This document shows positions 37,745 to 47,468 of a stretch of 64,000 bases of DNA, one piece after another. Source of the DNA: Lyngbya sp. HA4199-MV5 (lineage in GTDB: Bacteria > Cyanobacteriota > Cyanobacteriia > Leptolyngbyales > Leptolyngbyaceae); the NCBI GenBank assembly GCA_019359375.1, contig JAHHHL010000029.1, positions 1-64,000 on the forward strand. The letters run 5' to 3'. Numbering within the stretch: position 1 is the first letter of the stretch; the number at the start of each line of letters is the position of its first letter. The notes beneath the pieces are model-generated. The model had not been told where the DNA came from. It saw nothing but the letters and a program-made list of their open reading frames with translations, and ran no database searches. Position numbers and translations under genes: made by a program.

Positions 37745-39067
37745 TTATTTCAATGTGTATTGAGTCATAAGCGAGTGAACCTGATAAGAAAAGAGCCAGG
37801 GACCGATCGCGTCCGATCGTTCGATGCCTGCTTCGGTTAACAGGAGTAAATCGGCTTGTAGGCTGGCTAGATGCCAATCCAGGAGTTGTTGAAGTTTGGG
37901 AAAGTCGGCTAAAAGGTTGCTGTGGAAGCGATCGCGGTAGTGGGCTACGCTCAAGCCTTCATTAGATAGTAGAGAGAGTAATAGGAAACGGCGCTGCTGT
38001 TCCTCACGGTTGAGTGCAAAGCCATAACTTGCGGTATCAAAATCGGCATCCTCACGAGTTACATAATGTTCCAGAATGTGACGCACTTCTTTGGCATTGA
38101 CGGCATATTCATTGGAGTAGTGGAGCGATCGCGTGTAGGAACGCGCCCCACAGCCCAATCCCACCATGCCATCCGCCTGACAGCAATAAACCGGACTCGA
38201 CGTTGCAGGCGTATGGTTGGCGCGAAACATCCGCATTGAAACTTGCGTGTAGCCTTCCGCTTGCAGCAAAGCGCGTCCTACCCGATAGCACGCTAAACGA
38301 CTATCATCCCATTCTCGATCGGATAAGCCCAATCCAGTCAAGGGACGCACATAAAGGGGATATAGGTAAATTTCTTCGGGTTGAAATTGGAGTGCCGTGC
38401 GGATGGAATGTAGCCAGGTTTCAATCGTTTGTCCGGGTAGTCCGTAGATCAAATCTAGATTGAGCGTGGGAAAACCCAGGTTGCGAATGCGCATCAGAGC
38501 CGCCTGCACCTGGGTTGACGTTTGACGGCGCTGGGTTGCCAGCACTTCTTGATCGATAAAACTCTGAACGCCAATGCTGATCCGATCGACGTGGCGATCG
38601 CGCAAAAGCTGCAATTTTTCAATCGTAGCCGTTTCGGGCGACACCTCTACCGAAATGGGGATTTCTGCCAGTTTTGCACCCATCGTCTCTTCTGCCACAT
38701 CTAGAACGGCTTCTAAGGCAGCGATCGGGAGTTGTGTGGGGGTTCCGCCCCCTAACGCAAACCGAGCAAATTGCACCTTTCCTAAAGCGGCTTTAATGCG
38801 ATGAGCCTGCCGCTGCACCGTTTTCACATACTGATTCACAAATTCATCATTGTGGTTAACCGTGGTGAACAGATTGCAGAACCCACAGCGCATCTCGCAG
38901 AACGGAATGTGAATGTACAAAAACAGAGCATCTCGTTTTTCCGTTGACCAGATTTCGGAGAGCGATCGCGCTTGCAAAGGACGGTAAGCGGTTTTGTGGG
39001 GATAGGAGTAAACGTAAGTCTGGTAGGGCGATTGGGAGAGTAGGGAAGAGGGAGAGAGGGTGGGCAT
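37745..39067 (-). CDS. STM4012 family radical SAM protein (HemN/HemW-like)
   Basis: SPYQTYVYSYPHKTAYRPL...LFLYIHIPFCEMRCGFCNLFTTVNH (Cx3Cx2C); FARFALGGGTPTQLP. Confidence 0.85.
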   Translation of the reverse strand: MPTLSPSSLLSQSPYQTYVYSYPHKTAYRPLQARSLSEIWSTEKRDALFLYIHIPFCEMRCGFCNLFTTVNHNDEFVNQYVKTVQRQAHRIKAALGKVQFARFALGGGTPTQLPIAALEAVLDVAEETMGAKLAEIPISVEVSPETATIEKLQLLRDRHVDRISIGVQSFIDQEVLATQRRQTSTQVQAALMRIRNLGFPTLNLDLIYGLPGQTIETWLHSIRTALQFQPEEIYLYPLYVRPLTGLGLSDREWDDSRLACYRVGRALLQAEGYTQVSMRMFRANHTPATSSPVYCCQADGMVGLGCGARSYTRSLHYSNEYAVNAKEVRHILEHYVTREDADFDTASYGFALNREEQQRRFLLLSLLSNEGLSVAHYRDRFHSNLLADFPKLQQLLDWHLASLQADLLLLTEAGIERSDAIGPWLFSYQVHSLMTQYTLK

Positions 39068-39146
39068 GGGGGATGAAAATGGAGGGCAGAGGGCAGAAGG
39101 CAGAAGGCAGAAGGCAGAGGGATGAGGGATGGGGGATGAAAAGCTT

Positions 39147-39244
39147 GTAGGGTGTGTTAGCGGTAGCGTAACGCACCAAGGATGCTATCGATGCGTTACG
39201 ACGTTGCTTTAGCGTAGGCATGTCGTAGGCTTTACACACCTTAC
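39147..39244. repeat. palindromic dispersed-type repeat GTAGGGTGTGTTAGCGG...CACACCTTAC
   Basis: gtagggtgtgttagcggtagcgtaacgcacc...gatgcgttacg...tttacacaccttac. Confidence 0.6.
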
Positions 39245-39341
39245 GCAATCAGAATTTACTTTCAAACTCTGTAGCAGCAAACATTGTTGGGTTAGTAGCT
39301 GACGGCTGAAGGCAAATGATAAAGTAAATTCGTCATTAAGG

Positions 39342-40067
39342 TTAATCCGCTGACGATCGCACGTCTCGCATTGCTTGTTTCAATGTCTCGGCAGCTTGTC
39401 GTTGGCGATCGGTCGCTGTTTGATCAATATCATCATCCGTCACAAAGCCAACAGAGGCGCGGTAGTTATTTTTAATCGCTTGCAGTCGATGTTGTGCTGC
39501 TTCTATCTCATGATAATTGTTCACTTTAAGCGGCTGAATGCCTTGTTTGCCAAATTCTCGCAATTTTTCCCGATGACGGGTGAGAAGCTGTTCTGCTGGG
39601 GTGTTGTGAGGAAGTTGCTGGCGATGAACGTTCGGGATGTCTGCGGTTGTATCCATCTCCAGCGTGTTTGATGTCACCAGGAAACTGCCATTTGACAACT
39701 CACTCTCAAAATCGATCGCCTTGCCACCTTTTGGCGCGAGACCAATCCATTGCAACAGGCGCACCAGCCATGATAAGGGAAACTGGTAGCACGCTCCTAC
39801 CGTAGTGCGATCGCCACTGAGCAAAATCCGAATAAACGTGTGATGGGCTGGATTGGTCTGGCTAACGGTGACATCTTCAATATCGGCGATCGAGCGAAAT
39901 CCCAGTTTCTCCAGCATCGTTTGGGTCTGCCGATAAAACGCCTGGTCTAGATTGCGAAAGGTTTTGCCATCCACCTGTTGAAACGTGTGCTGCTGACCAT
40001 ATAGTGATTGCATCGTTTGCAGTAACTTTTCAGCGGATGCCTGGTTCTCTAAGTGTTCGTTTGACAT
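39342..40067 (-). CDS. hypothetical protein within the STM401x cluster
   Basis: 241 aa ORF with no recognised family, between STM4012- and STM4013-like genes. Confidence 0.6.
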   Translation of the reverse strand: MSNEHLENQASAEKLLQTMQSLYGQQHTFQQVDGKTFRNLDQAFYRQTQTMLEKLGFRSIADIEDVTVSQTNPAHHTFIRILLSGDRTTVGACYQFPLSWLVRLLQWIGLAPKGGKAIDFESELSNGSFLVTSNTLEMDTTADIPNVHRQQLPHNTPAEQLLTRHREKLREFGKQGIQPLKVNNYHEIEAAQHRLQAIKNNYRASVGFVTDDDIDQTATDRQRQAAETLKQAMRDVRSSAD

Positions 40068-40099
40068 AAATTTGTGGTTCCAATGGTAGAAGTTTACGG

Positions 40100-40969
40100 T
40101 TATTCTGCTTCTAGTGTTCCCAAGATTTTGCCGTCAGAGAGGTTTGTCGAACGTTCAATCAGTATTTCAGCATAGGGAACAGTCCAGACGATCGGATGAG
40201 CGATCCGGTGTCCGGTATAGCCGTCTTCGCCGTAAGTGGTGCCGTGATCGGAGCAGAGAATGCCGAAGGTAGGAGCACGATTGCGGCAAGCCTGCCATAA
40301 GGGAACGAGGGTGCGATCGATGTATTTCAGAGCGGCGGCGTGGGTTTCAATGGAATCCGTAGTTGCACCAGGCAGATAGAAATAATTAGGCTGATGGAGC
40401 GCAGAGAGATTGATGAATAAGAAAACGCGCTGGTCTTTGGGAAAAGCCTTGAGGCGATCGCACGCCAACGCAACTTGATGTGCTGTGGAATTGCGATCGG
40501 TCACACCTAACTCTGGATTCCAATGCTGCTCTTGAAACAATCCAGGCAAAACTTTTCCAAGCGGATTGCATTGATTAAAAAAACCAACTCCGCCAATGCA
40601 AATTGTACGATATCCCCGGTTTGCTAAACCTTCTGGTAGACTTGCGCCAGTGAGAATACAAGTTTCAGGCGCGATCGTGGTGCTGCCTTCAAACTGGAGC
40701 GCAAAGGGACGGGAATGGTTGCCAGGTGCGATCGGTGTAGGCAGAAAGCCTGCAAAAAAGGCATGGTGAGCCGCATAGGTGAAGCTACCGGGAGAATGAC
40801 GTTTTTCCCATCCAGTATCAGGCAAAAGTGCCACTAGATTGGGAGTGCGCCCAGTTTGCCACAACGATTGAGCCACATCGTAGCGGAGCGTATCAAAGGT
40901 GAGAAAAATGATGTCATGGGTACCGACGATCGTATTGTAATTTGTAATTTGTAGTTCGTTATTCGCCAT
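40100..40969 (-). CDS. STM4013/SEN3800 family hydrolase (alkaline phosphatase/sulfatase-like)
   Basis: IVGTHDIIFLTFDTLRYDVAQSLWQTGRTPNLVALLPDTGWEKRHSPGSFTYAAHHAFFAGFLPTP; CSDHGTTYGEDGYTGHRIAHPIVWTVPYAEILI. Start within ORF 40100..41149 uncertain. Confidence 0.83.
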   Translation of the reverse strand: MANNELQITNYNTIVGTHDIIFLTFDTLRYDVAQSLWQTGRTPNLVALLPDTGWEKRHSPGSFTYAAHHAFFAGFLPTPIAPGNHSRPFALQFEGSTTIAPETCILTGASLPEGLANRGYRTICIGGVGFFNQCNPLGKVLPGLFQEQHWNPELGVTDRNSTAHQVALACDRLKAFPKDQRVFLFINLSALHQPNYFYLPGATTDSIETHAAALKYIDRTLVPLWQACRNRAPTFGILCSDHGTTYGEDGYTGHRIAHPIVWTVPYAEILIERSTNLSDGKILGTLEAE

Positions 40970-41138
40970 TCCTAATTCGCAATTCAGATGAAGCATATTG
41001 GATTTGAAGTTCATCATTTGCATTCGCAATCTATAGCAGTTCCCACTCAAACAAGGTACATCTGACTCCCTCGATACCTTGACTCCCTTAACCAGTCTGT
41101 ACTTCATTGGGTTGGAAATCGCCACAATTAGCTCCAAC

Positions 41139-42302
41139 TCAAAACTCAAAACTCTTCATATCGATTCCTTCCTGCTCCATCAGCATGACAATCTCGGTAG
41201 TGTAGGTGTCTTGTCCTTGCCACGTAATGCCTTGTAGCAAATCACCAAACGCATTTAGTTCCAGAATGTAGTGATCGCGCAAATTGGGGGCAATGAGCAA
41301 ATCAATGCCACAGTAAAAGCTGCGAGGAAAACAGGCAGCGGCTTGTTCACAGGTATGAAGCATTTCGTTCCAACACTCGGTTGATAATGCCTTGGGTAAT
41401 GCAGAGAGATCGCGGCGATCGTTCCCTAAATGTAAATTTGTCATGGGGCTATTTCCAACCCGTAAAACCACCTGCCGCGCTTTACCACCAATGACCACGA
41501 CCCGCGCATCAAATTCTCGCCCTTCTAATCGTGCTTTGGGCATCCACACTTCCACCTGTGCCGATTCCTTGAGTAGAAAATTGATGATGTCAGCAATTTC
41601 TTTGGAGTGAGAATACTGGCGAATTTTGCGGGAGTTGTAGAATCGTACCTCTCCCTGTTCTGCTACCCGCTCAACCGTGGTAATGGCTCGTTCGATGATG
41701 CCGCGCCGCTCGTAGGCAACCACTCCAGAGGCGGACGATCCATGTGCCAGTTTTACAAAGACGCGCTGACAATTCTGTGCTTCCATTTGTGCAATCAACT
41801 GCCCGTAGCTGAGAATGGCAGTGTCATGAGTCAGCGATCGCGGTATTGGAATCTTGTGGTTCGCTAAAAGGCGTTGACATTGAACCTTATCGAACATTGT
41901 GATGATGTCTGCTGGGTGATTGAAGATGCTGCCATGTATTTGTCCTGCCCAGGTTTGCAACTGCTGCCGCCAGCCCAAATACCATTGACGCGGGTAGAGA
42001 ATCCGTCCTTTGTCTGGTTGTAATTGATACGCCTCGATCGCCCCAATCCGCTGATGCTGTCCCGCATCATTCACCGTTGCGCCTGCTGCAATGAAGGCGC
42101 GATCGACCGCAAAATTTCGCTCTGGAGCCTCAAAGCGAAACCAGAGATCTGGTGCATCCCATTTATCCAAAAAACATTGCCCCGCTAGCAGTTTTTCATA
42201 GGGCACCAGTTCAGCCGTTGGTAAGCCCAATCGAGCGAGTGCCTGCTGGAAGAGTGCCACTCGACAAGTTTCAGGATTGGCGATGAGAACAAATTTAAGC
42301 AT
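41139..42302 (-). CDS. STM4014 family protein (ATP-grasp-like)
   Basis: MLKFVLIANPETCRVALFQQALARLGLPTAELVPYEKLL; VFVKLAHGSSASGVVAYE; FYCGIDLLIAPNLRDHYILELNAFGDLLQG. Confidence 0.82.
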   Translation of the reverse strand: MLKFVLIANPETCRVALFQQALARLGLPTAELVPYEKLLAGQCFLDKWDAPDLWFRFEAPERNFAVDRAFIAAGATVNDAGQHQRIGAIEAYQLQPDKGRILYPRQWYLGWRQQLQTWAGQIHGSIFNHPADIITMFDKVQCQRLLANHKIPIPRSLTHDTAILSYGQLIAQMEAQNCQRVFVKLAHGSSASGVVAYERRGIIERAITTVERVAEQGEVRFYNSRKIRQYSHSKEIADIINFLLKESAQVEVWMPKARLEGREFDARVVVIGGKARQVVLRVGNSPMTNLHLGNDRRDLSALPKALSTECWNEMLHTCEQAAACFPRSFYCGIDLLIAPNLRDHYILELNAFGDLLQGITWQGQDTYTTEIVMLMEQEGIDMKSFEF

Positions 42303-42328
42303 GGAGCAATGGCTCATGCAGGTTTAGT

Positions 42329-43122
42329 TTATGTCTGCTGCTGGCTTGCCTGGAGTTGTTGAAGTTCAGCCGTCGTTAAGGTGGTGATGCGAGCGATCGT
42401 CTCCAGTGGAATGTTCTCCTGAAGCATTTTTAGAGCCAGCGATCGACGTTCCTCTTCTCTTCCCTCTTCCCTTCCCTTTTCAATTCCCATCTGCTCAATC
42501 GAGGTGACGTAAGGCATCTGTTTCTCCTGCTCATACTGCTCAAGTTCAACCCGAAATGCCTGTTTCAAGCCCTCCGGCAACTCCATCATCCAATCGAGAA
42601 ACCGGAATAGGTTCAGTATATCTTGCCGCTCATAGCCTTGCTCGTAGAGTTGTCGTGTCAGCCTCAACTTCCATTCCTTGCGAGCAATCGCGTCGTTGCG
42701 AGTCTCCTTTGTTTTGAGATGCGCCATGACTGCAAGGGCAAAGGGATTCTGACTGGCTTCCAACTCAGACCAGCGGGATGCATAGTCCAGCAGTTTGATG
42801 ATGGGAAACCGAAAGGTTGCTTCACAGCCCCACAGCTCTTCTCGAAACGGTTGCTCTCCTCCTGGCTTTGAATCTCAATATGTACTAAAACCCAAGTTTC
42901 CTCTCCAGTAAGCTTCCAAACTTTGACAAGTTTATCGACCAATCGCTTGCCCAGCTCTGCATCCCGCACGACCTGTCGCAACTCCTGATCCAGAAAGCCA
43001 TAGCCCCGGCTCCAGTCAATATCAGTATGAATCTGGGGGAAGAAAAACTGCATGAAATCCTGGAAATAAGTTTCCAGAATATCTTTCCAGGGGCTATCAA
43101 ATTCATCGTGTTGATCAGTCAT
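42329..43122 (-). pseudogene. Rpn/PD-(D/E)XK-like transposase-associated protein, frameshifted with apparent internal deletion
   Basis: N-part MTDQHDEFDSPWKDILETYFQDFMQFFFPQIHTDIDW...VLVHIEIQSQEESNRFEK ends in frame with unrelated sequence; the other frame continues ELWGCEATFRFPIIKLLDYASRWSELEASQNPFALAVMAHLKTKET... to LQASQQQT. Confidence 0.8.
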
Positions 43123-43200
43123 TAGATTGCTGAATGATTGCTGCCTCAGGAGTGCTTTTGGAGAAATTCTGGAAGCGAAGGCAACTGGGATGCGTGGCAA

Positions 43201-44478
43201 CTATTCTGAAACCGCACAATAGCGTTCTTCATACTCCTCGTACTCCTCCACACGTTGCTCGTCTGCAATCACTTGAATCCCTAAAGCACGCAATTGATCA
43301 ATCATGGCTCCCGAAAGATAGCTTTCTGAAACATTGAGGGTTTCCAGATCTCGGATGGCATCACATTCCAGTAGCTTGGCGGCTCCATCGTCTGTGAGGG
43401 TGCCCATTGACAGATCGAGCACTTGCAGTCCAGCCAGCAGGGGCGATCGCACCAGTCTGTCAATTAAATCATCGGCAAACTGGCTATTACGAAGACCCAA
43501 GTAGGTCAAACCGGGAAAGATTAGTTCGTCTAGAATCGCTGCTAAATCTTGCTCCCAGCAGTCGCCGCCATAGTTTTCGCTGCCAAACCAGAGTTCCAAA
43601 TGCTCCAGTGCTGGTAAGTCCCATGCGTAAATTTGCTGGACCGTTTCCCGACTCAAGCCACCAGTTTCGACAATGAGTGCCTTTAAATGTTCATGCACTG
43701 CGTTTTCTGTGGGTGTGAACTGTAAACCCATGCCACCGCGCACTTGCAGCAGTTCTAACTGTGGATATGCCTGCAACACTGGACTCATATCGCTCTGCGC
43801 CAGCCAGGAGATTTCACACTCCTCAGAGGTAATATCGCCAATGAATAAGGCTTTCAGGTTTGGTAGGCGATCGCGAAATGATACCAGCCGTGCCACAAAT
43901 GCCTGCGAAGAGGTATCTCCCGTACAAACCCCTTCCCCGTCGTCCCATGTGCCAAATACCAGTGCCTCAATTTGTTCGGCTTCCGGTGTAGCAAGTAAGG
44001 CATTGAGGCGATTGAACAGGACTTCTGCATCGTCATCATAGTCACAGCGAAACGCATAGGCAACTTGCTGAGGATTGGCTAAGGACTGCTCGGGCTGAAA
44101 TTCTTGCACGTCTCGATCGGCAAAGCGAGTGGCATGATTGCCGCTATAGCCAGGATAGCCAACCAGCCGTTCGGTTAAGTTCCACTGAGGAAGGGCGGGT
44201 AGCGGTGTCTTCGCATCCTGGGGTTGCCGCAAGAGCCAGCGGGCACGTCGCCGAACGGTTTTGGAGCGATCGCCTAGCGCCTGTTCTAAACAAGCTCGTC
44301 CTGCTGTGCCATAGCCCCATGCCTGGTCGAGTGCCTCTAACCGAATCGTGAGATCAGGATTATTTAACTTTTGCTGTATGCCTTCAACGCCACCGAGAAT
44401 TGCCCCTTGAACGGGAGCAGGGTTGTTGCCGCCCAGCACAGCATCTGAGGAGTGAGGATTAGAGTTGGAGTGAGTCAT
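43201..44478 (-). CDS. STM4015 family LRR-like protein fused to N-terminal LGG module
   Basis: N-term SDAVLGGNNPAPVQGAILGGVEGIQQKL; body LKALFIGDITSEECEISWLAQSDMSPVLQAYPQLELLQVRGGMGLQF...LPALEHLELWFGSENYGGD...FPGLTYLGLRNSQFADDL...LQVLDLSMGTLTDDGA; C-term ERYCAVSE. Confidence 0.82.
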   Translation of the reverse strand: MTHSNSNPHSSDAVLGGNNPAPVQGAILGGVEGIQQKLNNPDLTIRLEALDQAWGYGTAGRACLEQALGDRSKTVRRRARWLLRQPQDAKTPLPALPQWNLTERLVGYPGYSGNHATRFADRDVQEFQPEQSLANPQQVAYAFRCDYDDDAEVLFNRLNALLATPEAEQIEALVFGTWDDGEGVCTGDTSSQAFVARLVSFRDRLPNLKALFIGDITSEECEISWLAQSDMSPVLQAYPQLELLQVRGGMGLQFTPTENAVHEHLKALIVETGGLSRETVQQIYAWDLPALEHLELWFGSENYGGDCWEQDLAAILDELIFPGLTYLGLRNSQFADDLIDRLVRSPLLAGLQVLDLSMGTLTDDGAAKLLECDAIRDLETLNVSESYLSGAMIDQLRALGIQVIADEQRVEEYEEYEERYCAVSE

Positions 44479-44694
44479 AGATATGCAATACGGCAGATTT
44501 TTTGTAGAGTTCCCCAAGATGTTAACTCAACATCATTTAGTATCCTTCAGTGAGGCTAAGAACGCATCCAACCACTGCTAGTCGGCTTCTGAGAGAGCAG
44601 GTGAAGGCATTAAGCGGGCATAATTCAGTCGCAAATCGTAACTGGCACGATCAAACTCCAGCACTTTCTACTTCCTGATCGTACTCGGTGCCCT

Positions 44695-45951
44695 TCAGTC
44701 ATTCGCTTCTGAAGGAAGTCCCCAAACCTGAATCGTGTCGTTTGCACCCGTTGCTAAAAATTGTCCATTGGGGCTGAAAAGAGTGGATGTAATGTGAACA
44801 GGACCGTGTCCTTCTAGTGAGTGGAGAAGTTTTCTTGTTTGCCAGTTCCATAGCTTGATTTGACCGGAATGATAGGTTGTAGCCAACGTTTGTCCATCCG
44901 GGCTAAAGGCAGCACCGCGAGCACCTGGGATATAGCTATTGGGGGCACCTACAGGGCGGATATATGCGTTTGCAGGTAGCTCTATCGTGTTGAGCACGTT
45001 CCCGGTTTGAAGGCTCCACTGGTAGACAATACTCTTTATACCTACACCAGCAATGGTCTTTCCATCTGGACTGAAGTAGACGGCGTGGCAGAAAATATCC
45101 TGTTTATGGATCCGTTCTCCTGCTGCTGAGAAAAGAGTGTCATTAATCAGTACCCATTGCCCGTCGGGACTAATTTTGACAGATTCTATGCTGTGCGGCA
45201 TCCTCTCAAAACGGTCAAAAGAGTGCGATCGCTTTGCTTTCAAATCCAAAGCTTTTACTCTATCCTCCTTGGTTCCAACCAACACCGTTTGCTCATCTGG
45301 GCTGATCGCGATCGACGTTAGACTCGCTCTATATCTTCCCGATGTTTCGACTTGCAACGTTTCGATGGTTTGCCCGGTGCTCAAATGCTTGATCCGAATC
45401 TGGTTGTCTGAGTAGGCGAGGTAACAGGTTTTGCCATCAGGACTGGTCGCGATCGCTGTACAAAAGATGAACCCGTGTATGCCTCGCTCGCCTTCGCCTT
45501 GAGACGAAAGTAGGAGCTTTCCGGTGTTCAAGTCCCAAATGTTTAGTGTGTCAACGCTGTGACTAACAAGATGTTGTGAATCTGGGGTGATGGCAATAGT
45601 GTAGTATCCTCTATTGCTTCCATCCAACGTGAAGAGAGGCTGAAAGGAGCGATAGGGGCTGTATTGAGAAACGGCATCTGCGATCGCAGGTTCGTTTCTC
45701 TGGAGCATTTCCCCATATGCTGCCCAGCGCGATTGTCTTGAACCATCTTGCTTGAGTGCTTGCAGAAGTAAATCTAGTCCTGCCTCCCCGTATTGGGTTG
45801 CCTGAGCAGCAGCGGCAATTTGTTGTTCCCAAACACCACTTGCTAACCGTTGCTTAACACCTTCCAGTCCGCCTAAAACCACACCTGTAGGCGGCGCTTG
45901 ACCCCCTAGAACAGCATCAGACGATCGAAGTGAAGCAGAGGAATCAGTCAT
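44695..45951 (-). CDS. LGG module + WD40 repeat protein
   Basis: N-term SDAVLGGQAPPTGVVLGGLEGVKQRLASGVWEQQ; repeats such as GHGPVHITSTLFSPNGQFLATGANDTIQVWGL. Confidence 0.83.
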   Translation of the reverse strand: MTDSSASLRSSDAVLGGQAPPTGVVLGGLEGVKQRLASGVWEQQIAAAAQATQYGEAGLDLLLQALKQDGSRQSRWAAYGEMLQRNEPAIADAVSQYSPYRSFQPLFTLDGSNRGYYTIAITPDSQHLVSHSVDTLNIWDLNTGKLLLSSQGEGERGIHGFIFCTAIATSPDGKTCYLAYSDNQIRIKHLSTGQTIETLQVETSGRYRASLTSIAISPDEQTVLVGTKEDRVKALDLKAKRSHSFDRFERMPHSIESVKISPDGQWVLINDTLFSAAGERIHKQDIFCHAVYFSPDGKTIAGVGIKSIVYQWSLQTGNVLNTIELPANAYIRPVGAPNSYIPGARGAAFSPDGQTLATTYHSGQIKLWNWQTRKLLHSLEGHGPVHITSTLFSPNGQFLATGANDTIQVWGLPSEAND

Positions 45952-46051
45952 GACGGTTTTACCTACTGAGTCAAAATGGTCGTACCATGAGCACTCTTAC
46001 TAAAGTATGGGGCACCAAATGAGGGAGCAAGTGTTGCTTTTATTTCACGCC

Positions 46052-47050
46052 TCAAAGGAAGCCCCAAACCTGGATGGTGCCGTTAGCACTGCCCGTCACT
46101 GCAAACTGTCCGTTAGGGCTGAAGCTAGCAGAGGGGGCGTGGTGATATTTGTGTGCTGGCATTGAGTGGAGCAATTTTCCAGTGTGCCGCTGCCAAACGT
46201 TGATTGCATCCTTCGCTGCACTAATGATGCGTTCCCCATCTGGACTGAATTTAACAAAGCTTAAAAACCAGGATTTCTGCTCAAAATGATGCTCAAAACG
46301 ACGCGATCGCTGGGTTGTTAAATCCCATACTTCAATGCCATCTTCCCTGGTAGTAACGGCTAACGTTTCTCCATCTGGGCTAACCGCGATCGCGACTTGA
46401 TCTCCTCGTCCCTCCAATGTTCCAACCGTTTGTCCAGTGCTTAAATGCTTCATTTGAATTCGATAGGTTTGGTCAGTTCTTAACTTCCCAACTCGAAAGC
46501 GATTGTCTAGAGAGTAGCTGATAAAGCTGGTTTGCCCATCCGGACTAATGATCATGGTTGTACTAAAATTGTGTCCGTCTCGACGATCGCCCTGGAATGA
46601 GCGTAGGAGGTTCCCGGTTTGCAAGTCCCAGACCTTTAACGTTTCATTGCCACCATTATGAGTTACAAGATGTTGTGAATCTGGGCTAACTGCAAAAACG
46701 ACTTTGTTTTAATTATCACGTTCTTCTAAAGTGAAGAGAGGTTGAAAAGAACGATAAGGATTGTATTGAGAGAGAATACCTTTGAGCGCTGGTTTTGCTT
46801 GATGGATCAGGTTCCAATAAATTGCCCATCGCAGCGTGATCCTTTCTTCTTGCTTCAAGGTTTGCAGGAGCAAATCCAATCCTGCCTCACCATACTGGAG
46901 TGCTTGTGTAACAGCAGCAGCTTGTTGATTCCAAACACCGCTTGCTAACCGTTGCTTGACACCTTCCAGTCCACCTAAAACAACTCCTGTTGGTGGTGCT
47001 AGACCGCCCAGGATGGCATCCTGACTTTTGGGCTGAGCTTGGTCACTCAT
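46052..47050 (-). pseudogene. LGG module + WD40 repeat protein interrupted by one in-frame TAA
   Basis: ORFs 46709..47119 and 46052..46624 are in the same frame; reading through 46709-46711 gives LEERDN*NKVVFAVSPDSQHLVTH, matching the intact paralogue LDGSNRGYYTIAITPDSQHLVSH. Confidence 0.82.
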
Positions 47051-47198
47051 AAATTGGTTGCTTGATTGACAACAATCTCCAGGATGCCCAGAAATCGGTT
47101 TTCTAGGTAATGTTCCCAATCAGCAGCGGCAAATAACCTTGAACTCAGCACCAGCACCTTTCAACCGTCCGCTGCATTTGAATTGTTATGCCGTGCTG

Positions 47199-47468
47199 CT
47201 ACAACTGCTCTAGCAACAGGTCATACTCTGTATGTGAACCAACCCAAAACCAGATCACTGTATCTCCCTCTAACTGACCTACAGCTCGATAGCTTTTGTT
47301 GATACGGGCAGAATAAATTGGCAACTTTGGATGCACTTTCTTAAAACGAAGACTTGGATAGCTTGGATCTGCCCTAAACTGACGATACGCGGTGCGGGTT
47401 TGCTCTTGAACCTGGTTGGGCAAATCCGCAAACAATTTACGGAACTCAGTAGTAGTGCGCGATTTCAC
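47199..47468 (-). CDS. RelE/HigB-like toxin of a type II TA module
   Basis: 89 aa; FRADPSYPSLRFKKVHPKLPIYSARINKSYRAVGQLEGDTVIWFWVGSHTEYDLLL. Confidence 0.75.
   Translation of the reverse strand: MKSRTTTEFRKLFADLPNQVQEQTRTAYRQFRADPSYPSLRFKKVHPKLPIYSARINKSYRAVGQLEGDTVIWFWVGSHTEYDLLLEQL

Noticed and set aside
36765-39067. Reading the two radical SAM genes as porphyrin (HemN) enzymes
   Set aside because: STM4012-like resembles HemN/HemW, but the conserved SPYQxYxYSYPHKTAYRPL start and the neighbouring STM4011/4013/4014 genes fit the STM401x cluster better.
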